A program made the position numbers and the translations under genes. The notes under the pieces were generated by a model. It ran no database searches, was not told the origin of the DNA, and saw only the letters and a list, made by a program, of their open reading frames with translations. Of a DNA stretch of 7,607 nucleotides, positions 1-6,116 are shown piece after piece (position 1 is the first letter of the stretch; the number at the start of each line of letters is the position of its first letter). The DNA comes from Thiomonas sp. (GTDB lineage: Bacteria > Pseudomonadota > Gammaproteobacteria > Burkholderiales > Burkholderiaceae): NCBI GenBank assembly GCA_027443745.1, contig DAIAZB010000039.1, positions 1 to 7,607 on the forward strand, written 5' to 3'.

Positions 1-685
<685 letters not shown>

Positions 686-701
686 TGCCTGGAGAACGCT
701 C

Positions 702-1316
702 ATGCCTTTCGACCATTGGCTCGCCTTCGTCGCCGCCTCGACCTTACTGCTCGTGATTCCCGGACCCACCATCCTCACCGTGATCAGCTATGCCCTGTCG
801 CATGGCCGACGCGTGAGCGTGCCGCTCGTGGCGGCCGTCACGCTCGGCGATTCGACGGCGCTGCTGTTCTCGCTGGCCGGGCTCGGGGCGCTGCTCGCCG
901 CATCGGCATTCTGGTTCACGATGGTGAAATGGGCCGGCGGGCTCTACCTCCTGTACCTTGGCGTGAAAATGCTCCGCGCGGGGACCGCATCGACCCAGAT
1001 GACCATCCCCGCCGCGCTGCATTCGCCCAGGAAGCTATTCGCCAACACATACATCGTCACGGCGCTGAATCCGAAAGGCATCGTCTTCTTCGTCGCCTTC
1101 CTGCCGCAATTCGTCAGCCCGCACGCCGAAGCTGCTCCGCAGCTCTGGATCTTGGCCGCGACATTCGTAACCCTCGCCACGCTCTATGCGGTATTCGCCA
1201 GCTCGGCCCGGCGGTTTCTGGCATCAGCCACGGCGCAGCGCGGATTTCATCTGGCTGGCGGCTCCCTGCTGTCAGCAGCCGGCATCTGGGCACTGCTGGC
1301 GAAGCGGCCAACTTGA
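702..1316 (+). CDS. LysE/RhtB-family amino-acid exporter
   Basis: This is a 204-residue inner-membrane protein of the LysE/RhtB exporter family, whose members export amino acids or related small molecules. Family marks are the N-terminal PGP motif (residues 20-22, within VIPGPTILTV), a glycine-rich second helix, the KWAGGLYLLYLGVKML segment (76-91) and NPK at 123-125. Hydrophobic stretches at about 5-28, 40-68, 72-91, 115-136, 147-168 and 182-200 fit the usual six helices, and about 205 residues is the normal family length. The ATG is preceded by GGAG at 691-694 with 7-bp spacing. The gene starts only 16 bp after ureC on the same strand, so it is probably cotranscribed with urease, but it takes the place where ureE normally follows. 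The substrate cannot be told. A nickel role is possible only by context; the sequence looks like RhtB rather than the NicO/RcnA type. Confidence 0.9.
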   Translation: MPFDHWLAFVAASTLLLVIPGPTILTVISYALSHGRRVSVPLVAAVTLGDSTALLFSLAGLGALLAASAFWFTMVKWAGGLYLLYLGVKMLRAGTASTQMTIPAALHSPRKLFANTYIVTALNPKGIVFFVAFLPQFVSPHAEAAPQLWILAATFVTLATLYAVFASSARRFLASATAQRGFHLAGGSLLSAAGIWALLAKRPT

Positions 1317-1403
1317 GGGACGCGAGCGGCTGCACGGCGTTGTCACCAAAGACCTGCACGCCGGAGTCATCGCCGACGGCGAGCGGGTGGCCAACCCCTT
1401 TGC

Positions 1404-1787
1404 CTAGCGTGGCTGCAGGTGCACCCTGACCCACGCCGCGAATTCATCTTCTGCCATGTCGCCGGAGGCGACGGCAAGCATGGTGAGCGTGGCGTCGGCC
1501 TGTGAGGTGACGAGACGCCGGCCGTTCAGGGCGAGGAACAAACCGACCGCGAGAAAGGCGGCGCGTTTGTTGCCGTCGACGAAGGCATGATTTTTCGCCA
1601 GACCTACGCCATAGGCGGCGGCAAGCGCGGCAAGGTCCGGCTCGTCGTAGGCCACCAGATTCAAGGGCCGCGCGAGCGCAGAAGCGAGCAGACCTTCATC
1701 ACGCAGTCCGGGCGCGCCACCGTGTTCGGCCAGACTTTCGTCGTGCAACAGCAGCAGCGCGCGCCGGTCGATGAAACGCCAGCTCAT
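1404..1787 (-). CDS. doc: Doc-type (death-on-curing, Fic-fold) toxin
   Basis: This is a 127-residue toxin of the Fic/Doc superfamily. The core motif HAFVDGNKR lies at residues 67-75, at nearly the position and total length of phage P1 Doc. The lysine in GNKR, instead of the glycine of AMPylating Fic proteins (GNGR), is the Doc hallmark. In P1 Doc the enzyme phosphorylates elongation factor EF-Tu and stops translation; the same activity here is inferred. Other family segments are HDESLAEHGG (15-24) and GLRDEGLLASALARP (27-41). The ATG at 1787-1785 overlaps the antitoxin stop as ATGA, and no clear ribosome site precedes it, so translation is probably coupled to the antitoxin. The gene reads toward lysE and ends 87 bp from that gene's stop. 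All motif residues are present, so the toxin looks intact. Confidence 0.93.
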   Translation of the reverse strand: MSWRFIDRRALLLLHDESLAEHGGAPGLRDEGLLASALARPLNLVAYDEPDLAALAAAYGVGLAKNHAFVDGNKRAAFLAVGLFLALNGRRLVTSQADATLTMLAVASGDMAEDEFAAWVRVHLQPR

Positions 1788-2008
1788 TTGGCGAGTTGGT
1801 GGAAGGTGTCGCGATACTCGCGCATGAATTCGCGGCCCAGTTGCAGTTGCTCGTCGAGCGCGGGGTCGTAAGGCGTGAGGGTGACGCCATTCGCCGCCTC
1901 GGTGACGAACACCGTGTCGCCTTTTTCCAGTTTGAGGCGGGCGAGGAGTTCTTTGGGCAGAATGACGCCGACCGAATTGCCGATCTGGGTGAGTTTGAGG
2001 GCGGACAT
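1784..2008 (-). CDS. AbrB/MazE/SpoVT-family antitoxin
   Basis: This is a 74-residue protein. Residues 3-47 form a swapped-hairpin AbrB (SpoVT) DNA-binding domain, with the typical LTQIGNSVGVILPKELL stretch (6-22), then LEKGDTV (27-33) and VTLTPYD (42-48). The charged C-terminal tail (about 50-74) should be the part that wraps and neutralises the toxin. As first gene of the module it is expected to be both antidote and autorepressor. The start is well supported: AGGAGA (revcomp of 2014-2019) sits 5 bases before the ATG. The gene overlaps doc by 4 bp. Classical P1 Doc pairs with a Phd-type antitoxin; AbrB-type partners for Doc toxins are found in proteobacterial genomes, so the pair is a known hybrid type and not new in kind. 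Confidence 0.9.
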   Translation of the reverse strand: MSALKLTQIGNSVGVILPKELLARLKLEKGDTVFVTEAANGVTLTPYDPALDEQLQLGREFMREYRDTFHQLAK

Positions 2009-2036
2009 GCTGTTCTCCTGGGTTGGGCGATGAAGT

Positions 2037-2052
2037 TATAACGATTGTTATA
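2037..2052. promoter_or_regulatory. Perfect inverted repeat, probable operator of the antitoxin
   Basis: TATAAC (2037-2042) and GTTATA (2047-2052) are perfect 6-bp arms around the spacer GATT. The repeat overlaps the -10 box and predicted start point of the toxin-antitoxin promoter, where an autorepressor would act. AbrB/MazE-type antitoxins commonly bind such short AT-rich palindromes upstream of their own gene. Binding here is inferred. Confidence 0.55.
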
Positions 2053-2078
2053 TTAGGCTCCGACCCGCCGATTTGCAA
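2050..2078 (-). promoter_or_regulatory. Sigma70-like promoter of the toxin-antitoxin operon
   Basis: On the - strand, TTGCAA (2078-2073) as -35 is followed after exactly 17 bases by TAATAT (2055-2050) as -10. Transcription would begin near 2043, leaving an untranslated leader of about 35 bases before the antitoxin ATG. This AT-rich patch stands out in a GC-rich window. The promoter lies in the 100-bp gap between the divergent antitoxin and ureE genes. It is predicted from sequence only. Confidence 0.6.
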
Positions 2079-2108
2079 ACCTTCCGATTCTGGACTCCGA
2101 ACACCGCC

Positions 2109-2630
2109 ATGCTCACCGTCAACAAACACCTTCCCGCCGGTCGCGGCCTGGCCCGTGCCTTGCGCGAGCGCGCCGCCACGCTGACCCTCGACTGGGACAC
2201 CCGCGGCAAAAGCCGCTTCGACGCGCACGACAGCAGCGGCCGCCATGTCGCCGTGTTCCTGCCGCGCGGTGCCGTGCTGCGCGGCGGCGACATGCTGGTG
2301 GCCGAGGACGGCTCCTTCCTGTGCGTGCAGGCTGCGCCGCAGCCGGTGCTGCAGGTGCGCCCCTGCGCCGCGCACGGCACGCCCACCGATCTGCTCCGAG
2401 CCGCCTACCACCTGGGCAACCGGCATGTGCAGCTCGAAGTCCAGGCCGACTGCCTGCAGTTCGAACCCGACCCGGTGCTGGCCGACATGCTGCGGCGCCT
2501 GCACCTCATCGTCAGCGAAGCGCAGGCGCCATTCGAGCCGGAGGCGGGAGCGTATGCCGCAGGGCATGCCTACGCACACGGACACGATCATGACCACGCG
2601 CATGGACACGATCATCCTCATGGACATTGA
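2109..2630 (+). CDS. ureE: Urease accessory protein UreE (nickel metallochaperone)
   Basis: This 173-residue cytoplasmic dimeric chaperone carries nickel to the UreDFG-urease complex. The N-terminal domain shows LTLDWDTRGKSRF (25-37) and LPRGAVLRGGDMLVAEDG (51-68). The metal-binding domain has LLRAAYHLGNRH (95-106), whose His106 matches the conserved interfacial Ni ligand (His96 of Klebsiella UreE), and PFEPEAGAYA (141-150). The C-terminal tail has ten histidines in the last 21 residues (153-173), a typical Ni-binding tail. The residue usually histidine in EPDHVLADM is proline here (Pro122). I chose ATG 2109 because the family starts MLTVNK; an in-frame TTG at 2073 would add 12 unconserved residues. 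No strong ribosome site is visible. The gene is separated from ureC by the exporter and the antisense toxin-antitoxin pair, so it needs its own promoter or read-through. Confidence 0.96.
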   Translation: MLTVNKHLPAGRGLARALRERAATLTLDWDTRGKSRFDAHDSSGRHVAVFLPRGAVLRGGDMLVAEDGSFLCVQAAPQPVLQVRPCAAHGTPTDLLRAAYHLGNRHVQLEVQADCLQFEPDPVLADMLRRLHLIVSEAQAPFEPEAGAYAAGHAYAHGHDHDHAHGHDHPHGH

Positions 2631-2637
2631 GCCGCAA

Positions 2638-2805
2638 CCCTCCCCACCCCAGCCCTCCCCACAGGTGGGGAGGGGGCAAGGCCGCTCTGCGCCCACAGCC
2701 GCTCGCCCCTCCAGCATCCGTGAAGAGGGTCGGGAGGGGCAACCCAGTAGCTCGCGCAGCGCTGCTCACTCCTCCCCCACGGGTGGGGGAGGCCGGGAGG
2801 GGGAG
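2638..2805. repeat. Compound hairpin repeat (REP/BIME-like) between ureE and ureF
   Basis: The element has three perfect stem-loops: 2653-2674 (9-bp arms CCCTCCCCA and TGGGGAGGG, 4-base loop), 2705-2740 (8-bp arms GCCCCTCC and GGAGGGGC, 20-base loop) and 2771-2792 (9-bp arms CCTCCCCCA and TGGGGGAGG, 4-base loop). The left and right parts are imperfect reverse complements of each other, with outer arms CCCTCCC (2638-2644) and GGGAGGG (2795-2801). This head-to-head layout is that of bacterial interspersed mosaic elements. It could slow or protect the transcript between ureE and ureF. There is no T-run, so it is not a classical terminator. The family is recalled as common in Burkholderiales and was not searched. 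Confidence 0.7.
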
Positions 2806-2865
2806 TCTCGTGCGCCACGGCTCCCCTCGTCCCCTGAAGCACACAAACCCACACCCCAGCTTGCC

Positions 2866-3528
2866 ATGATGTGGCTGTCCTCCCCCGCCTTGCCAGTGGG
2901 CGGTTTCAGCTATTCCGAGGGGCTGGAAGCCGCGGGGGATGCGGGTCTCGTGGTCGACGAAGCCCAGACGCTGGCCTGGCTGCGCGGCCAGTTGCAACTC
3001 ACCCTCGCCCGCAGCGAGCTACCCGCCGCCTGCGCTGCGCATGCGGCGTGGGCCGCGGCAGATTTTGAGGCGCTGCGCACCATCCAGACCTGGGTGCTGA
3101 CCACGCGCGAAACCTCTGAGCTGCGCCAGCAAAGCCAGCAGATGGGCCGCTCCATGCTGGAGTGGCTGCGCACATTGCAGCCCGGCCATCCCCTGCTGCC
3201 GCTGGCCGCGCAACTCCATCCCGCCCCCGCCTGGCCGCTGGCCTTCGCCCTGGGCGCACTCGCCCTGGGGCTGGACGCCGAGCAGATGGCGCACGCCCTG
3301 GCCTTCTCGTGGCTGGAGAACCAGGTGCAGGCCGCGATGCGCGCCGTCCCGCTGGGCCAGAGCAGCGGGCAGCGGCTGCTGGCCGCGCTCACCCCCGACA
3401 TCCCCGCCGCCGTGGCGCAGGCACGAAACCTGCAACACCACATGGACGACTGGCAGAGTTTTTCGCCCCTGCTGGCCATCCTGAGCAGCCGCCACGAAAC
3501 CCAATATTCCCGATTGTTCCGCTCATGA
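2866..3528 (+). CDS. ureF: Urease accessory protein UreF
   Basis: UreF bridges UreD-urease and UreG and gates GTP-dependent nickel delivery. From ATG 2866 the protein has 220 residues. Family landmarks are [16 protein letters not shown] (6-21), [12 protein letters not shown] (79-90), the QMGRSML helix (92-98), [26 protein letters not shown] (147-172) and the conserved end [10 protein letters not shown] (211-220). The start is doubtful: residues encoded just before 2866 (TPQLA) still look like UreF N-terminus, and the frame stays open back to ATG 2620, which overlaps the end of ureE. Using that start would give 302 residues with an 82-residue low-complexity, repeat-encoded extension. Neither start has a clear ribosome site. 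The stop overlaps the ureG start as ATGA. The function call is firm; the 5' end is not. Confidence 0.94.
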   Translation: MMWLSSPALPVGGFSYSEGLEAAGDAGLVVDEAQTLAWLRGQLQLTLARSELPAACAAHAAWAAADFEALRTIQTWVLTTRETSELRQQSQQMGRSMLEWLRTLQPGHPLLPLAAQLHPAPAWPLAFALGALALGLDAEQMAHALAFSWLENQVQAAMRAVPLGQSSGQRLLAALTPDIPAAVAQARNLQHHMDDWQSFSPLLAILSSRHETQYSRLFRS

Positions 3529-4211
3529 ACCCACAACCTTCCCCGCCGTCCACCTCGCCGCTGCACCGCATTGCCCGCCGCACCAAGCGCCTGCCGCCAC
3601 TGCGCGTGGGCATCGGCGGGCCGGTGGGCTCGGGCAAGACCACCCTGCTCGAAATGCTGTGCAAGGCCATGCGCGCCCGCTACGACCTGGTGGTGGTGAC
3701 CAACGACATCTACACCAAGGAAGACCAGCGTCTGCTCACCGTGGCCGGCGCCCTGGAGCCCGAGCGCATCATGGGCGTGGAGACGGGCGGCTGCCCGCAC
3801 ACTGCCATTCGGGAAGACGCCTCGATCAATCTCGAAGCGGTGGACCGCATGCTGGAGCAGTTCCCCGACGCCGACATCGTGTTCATCGAGTCCGGCGGCG
3901 ACAACCTCGCCGCCACCTTCAGCCCGGAACTGAGCGACCTCACGATCTACGTCATCGACGTCGCCGGCGGCGAAAAAATCCCGCGCAAGGGCGGACCCGG
4001 CATCACCAAGAGCGACCTGTTCGTCATCAACAAGACCGACCTGGCTCCCCATGTGGGCGCCAACCTCGACGTGATGCGCGCCGACACCGTGCGCATGCGT
4101 ACGGGCGCTGACGGTCTGCGGCCCTTCGTGATGACCAATCTCAAGACCCTCGATGGGCTCGACGAGGTCGTGCGCTTCATCGAAACCAAAGGGCTGCTGC
4201 ACGCTGCCTGA
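3525..4211 (+). CDS. ureG: Urease accessory GTPase UreG
   Basis: This 228-residue SIMIBI-class GTPase couples GTP hydrolysis to insertion of nickel into apo-urease. Motifs in order are the P-loop [10 protein letters not shown] (31-40), [13 protein letters not shown] (56-68), the Ni-binding CPH motif (90-92, in [13 protein letters not shown]), [17 protein letters not shown] (122-138), [17 protein letters not shown] (143-159) and the guanine-specificity motif NKTD (169-172). All are intact. The N-terminus (residues 1-24) is a proline- and arginine-containing stretch rather than the histidine-rich tail of some UreGs; the histidine-rich store here is in UreE. ATG 3525 overlaps the ureF stop by 4 bp (ATGA), implying translational coupling and balanced UreF/UreG production. 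Length and sequence are ordinary for the family. Confidence 0.97.
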   Translation: MNPQPSPPSTSPLHRIARRTKRLPPLRVGIGGPVGSGKTTLLEMLCKAMRARYDLVVVTNDIYTKEDQRLLTVAGALEPERIMGVETGGCPHTAIREDASINLEAVDRMLEQFPDADIVFIESGGDNLAATFSPELSDLTIYVIDVAGGEKIPRKGGPGITKSDLFVINKTDLAPHVGANLDVMRADTVRMRTGADGLRPFVMTNLKTLDGLDEVVRFIETKGLLHAA

Positions 4212-4306
4212 TGGCACGCAACGCCACCCATGCCGAGGCAACAGTGCTGGCGTTCCGCCTCGTTCCTCCTGGCCCTTCCCACCTCGCCTCGACCCCGCAC
4301 CGATGA
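4211..4306 (+). other. Possible 31-codon coupling ORF between ureG and cbiX
   Basis: An ATG at 4211 overlaps the ureG stop (TGATG, 4209-4213) and opens a 31-residue frame beginning [12 protein letters not shown]. Its TGA (4304-4306) overlaps the cbiX start as ATGA (4303-4306). The frame therefore bridges the 91-bp gap exactly and could carry ribosomes from ureG into cbiX, which has no visible Shine-Dalgarno sequence. The peptide matches nothing I know. A chance frame in GC-rich DNA is a fair alternative. Confidence 0.25.
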
Positions 4307-4683
4307 ACACCCCCGCGCCCCGCCTGCTGCTCCTCGCCCACGGCTCGCGCCAGCCGGAATGGGCGCGGCCCTTCGAGGCGGTGCTCGCCGCCGTGCGCGC
4401 CGTCCGGCCTGCGTTGCAGGTGGAACTCGCCTACCTCGAATCCATGCAGCCTTCCCTGGCGCAAGCGCTGGATGCGGCCGGCGAGGCGGGCTGCACGCAA
4501 CTGCATCTCGTGCCGCTGTTCCTCGGCGCGGGCGGCCATTTGCAGCGCGACATCCCACAAGCCGTGCGCGATGCGCAGCAGCGGCATCCCCGGCTCACGG
4601 TGCGCGTTGCCGCCGCCGCCGGCGACAGCCCGGACATCGTCGCCGCGCTGGCGGCCTACGCACTGCATTGCGCGCAGGATTGA
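4303..4683 (+). CDS. cbiX: Small CbiX-type sirohydrochlorin chelatase
   Basis: This 126-residue protein belongs to the short, single-domain CbiX/SirB chelatase family. Such enzymes insert cobalt or iron into sirohydrochlorin on the way to cobalamin or siroheme, and in methanogens the homologue CfbA inserts nickel. Visible marks are LLLLAHGSR (8-16) with the probable metal-binding His13, LAYLESMQPSL (42-52) with Glu47, and LHLVPLFLGAGGHLQRDIP (67-85) with the second conserved His79. Two histidines at this spacing match the catalytic pair of archaeal CbiX. Length is normal for the short form, which works as a homodimer. The gene follows ureG after 91 bp on the same strand, so it may be cotranscribed with the urease genes. 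Which metal it inserts cannot be told. No tetrapyrrole genes are nearby in this window. Confidence 0.88.
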   Translation: MNTPAPRLLLLAHGSRQPEWARPFEAVLAAVRAVRPALQVELAYLESMQPSLAQALDAAGEAGCTQLHLVPLFLGAGGHLQRDIPQAVRDAQQRHPRLTVRVAAAAGDSPDIVAALAAYALHCAQD

Positions 4684-4695
4684 GGCGGGTCCAGC

Positions 4696-4708
4696 GGCGC
4701 TCAGCGCC
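4696..4708. terminator. Short hairpin between convergent cbiX and ABC ATPase genes
   Basis: GGCGC (4696-4700) and GCGCC (4704-4708) pair around a TCA loop in the 31-bp gap between the two stop codons. The position suits a bidirectional terminator, but the stem is only 5 bp and no T-run follows on either strand. Confidence 0.25.
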
Positions 4709-4714
4709 CAGGCC

Positions 4715-5476
4715 CTAGCGGTCGATCGACGACAGGAACTGGCGCAACTCCGGGGTCTGGGGCGAGGCGAACAACTGCTCGGGCGGGCCCATTTCGTGAA
4801 TACAGCCCGCGTGCATGAAGACCATGCGGTCGGACACTTTGCGGGCAAAGCTCATTTCGTGCGTCACCATCAGGAGCGTCATGCCCTCGTTGGCCAGCGC
4901 CTCGACCACGCGCAAGACCTCGCCGACGAGTTCGGGGTCGAGGGCCGAGGTGATTTCGTCGCACAGCAAAACCGCAGGCTCCATCGCCAGCGCGCGGGCA
5001 ATCGCCACCCGCTGTTGCTGGCCCCCCGACAGTTGGTCCGGGTGCGCGTCGAATTTTTCTTCCAGGCCCACGCGCTTGAGCAACTGCCGCGCCTTGGCCT
5101 CGGCATCGCTGCGCGACACTCCCTTGACCAGGGTTGGAGCCAGCATCACGTTGCGCCCCACGTTGAGGTGGGGAAAGAGGTTGAAGCTCTGGAAAATCAT
5201 GCCCACATGCTGCCGCAGGGCGCGCATCGCCTGGGCATTGCCCTGGATGAGCGGTTGGGCATCGACCAGCAACTCGCCGTCGTCGAAGTGCTCCAGGCCG
5301 TTGATGCAGCGGAGCAAGGTGCTTTTCCCCGAGCCGCTCTTGCCGATGATGGACACCACTTCGCCAGGCGCCACGTCGAGGTCGATGCCCTTGAGCACTT
5401 CATGGCTGCCAAAACGTTTGCGCAGCCCACGGATGCGCACGGCCGGATGCACCGGGCTCGGCTCAGCGACTTGCAT
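4715..5476 (-). CDS. Polar amino-acid ABC transporter ATP-binding protein (GlnQ/HisP type)
   Basis: This is the cytoplasmic ATPase that powers the importer encoded upstream. Its 253 residues contain Walker A GKSGSGKST (45-53), the Q-loop glutamine at 96 (MIFQSFNLFPHL), the signature LSGGQQQR (149-156), Walker B with catalytic glutamate LLCDEITSALDPE (170-182) and the H-loop histidine at 206 (MVTHEMSFA). The EIT in Walker B replaces the commoner EPT, a harmless family variant. I chose ATG 5476 because AAAGGA lies a few bases upstream; an in-frame TTG at 5491 would add five residues that merely encode that ribosome site. The start overlaps the end of the permease gene by 14 bp, so the two are probably translationally coupled. 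This is the last gene of the cassette. Confidence 0.95.
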   Translation of the reverse strand: MQVAEPSPVHPAVRIRGLRKRFGSHEVLKGIDLDVAPGEVVSIIGKSGSGKSTLLRCINGLEHFDDGELLVDAQPLIQGNAQAMRALRQHVGMIFQSFNLFPHLNVGRNVMLAPTLVKGVSRSDAEAKARQLLKRVGLEEKFDAHPDQLSGGQQQRVAIARALAMEPAVLLCDEITSALDPELVGEVLRVVEALANEGMTLLMVTHEMSFARKVSDRMVFMHAGCIHEMGPPEQLFASPQTPELRQFLSSIDR

Positions 5477-6113
5477 GCAGTTTCCTTTCAATGCGCTGGC
5501 TGTAGGCTGAAATCGGATAGCACATCAAAAAATACAGCGCCGCCACGCAGCCGTACACCAGGAATGGCTTGAAGGTGACGTTGGCCATCATGCCCCCGGC
5601 CTTCGTCAACTCGACGAAGCCGATCACCGAGGCCAGCGCCGTTCCCTTGATCACCTGCACCAGGAAGCCCACGGTCGGCGCGATGGCGACGCGCAAGGCC
5701 TGCGGCACGATCACATGGCGCAGTTGCTGCGGGAAGCTCAACGCCAGGCTGCCGGATGCCTCCCATTGCCCCCGGGGAACAGCGTCGACGCAGCCTCTCC
5801 AGATTTCGGTCAGGTAGGCGCTGGCGTAGAGGATCAGCGCCACCGAGGCCGCCGTCCAGCGCGACACATCGAGGCCGAACAGGGCCAGGCCGAAGTAGGC
5901 GAGGAACAATTGCATCAGCAGTGGCGTGCCCTGGAAAACCTGCACATAGAGCGCGACGGCCCGGCCCAATCCGGCGCGCCCCCATTGGCGCAAGACCAAT
6001 AGCGCCAGACCGACCAGGCCGCCGCCCAGGAACGCCACCAGCGACAGTGCGATGGTCCAGCGGGCGGCGAGCAACAGGTTGCGCAGGATGTCTGCGAGCG
6101 TGAAATCGACCAT
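5463..6113 (-). CDS. Polar amino-acid ABC transporter permease (second; HisM/HisQ family)
   Basis: This is a 216-residue inner-membrane permease of the His/Glu/Gln/Arg/opine family. Hydrophobic segments at about 15-41, 53-80, 87-104, 142-166 and 184-203 give the usual five helices. Family marks are the VFQGTPLLMQLF stretch (59-70), the cytoplasmic EAA-type loop VPRGQWEASGSLALS (112-126), which docks on the ATPase, followed by IVPQALR (135-141), and the late VIKGTALASVIGFVEL segment (154-169). It starts 3 bp after the stop of the other permease gene, with which it should form a heterodimeric channel. Length is typical. The substrate is not readable from the permease. Confidence 0.94.
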   Translation of the reverse strand: MVDFTLADILRNLLLAARWTIALSLVAFLGGGLVGLALLVLRQWGRAGLGRAVALYVQVFQGTPLLMQLFLAYFGLALFGLDVSRWTAASVALILYASAYLTEIWRGCVDAVPRGQWEASGSLALSFPQQLRHVIVPQALRVAIAPTVGFLVQVIKGTALASVIGFVELTKAGGMMANVTFKPFLVYGCVAALYFLMCYPISAYSQRIERKLHASR

Positions 6114-6116
6114 GGC

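Noticed and set aside
1317..1407. Possible gene remnant ending VANPFA before a TAG at 1405-1407, and weak hairpins at 1335-1363 and 1370-1382
   Set aside because: The tail reads smoothly but is not recognisable as any family. The hairpins have 6-bp stems and no T-run, so neither a pseudogene nor a terminator can be supported.
2073..2108. TTG start 12 codons upstream of ureE ATG
   Set aside because: The added residues are not conserved, there is no ribosome site, and the position coincides with the -35 box of the divergent promoter; the family begins at MLTVNK.
1788..2717. Upstream in-frame extension of the Doc frame on the - strand (437 codons in total)
   Set aside because: The extension runs antisense through ureE and out of frame through the antitoxin. 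The ATG at 1787 gives the normal Doc length and the classical 4-bp overlap.
2653..2792. CRISPR-like array from repeated GC-rich hairpins
   Set aside because: The units differ in sequence, are of uneven spacing and include inverted copies, so this is a REP/BIME-type element with no spacer structure and no cas genes nearby.
4220..4254. Stem-loop AACGCCA/TGGCGTT between ureG and cbiX
   Set aside because: The 7-bp stem has a 21-base loop and no T-run; it is expected by chance in GC-rich DNA and is not a convincing terminator.
2910..4310. Long open frame of 466 codons on the - strand
   Set aside because: It lies antisense to ureF and ureG, whose motifs are complete; its product is low-complexity Ala/Gly/Arg/His text typical of antisense frames in GC-rich genes.
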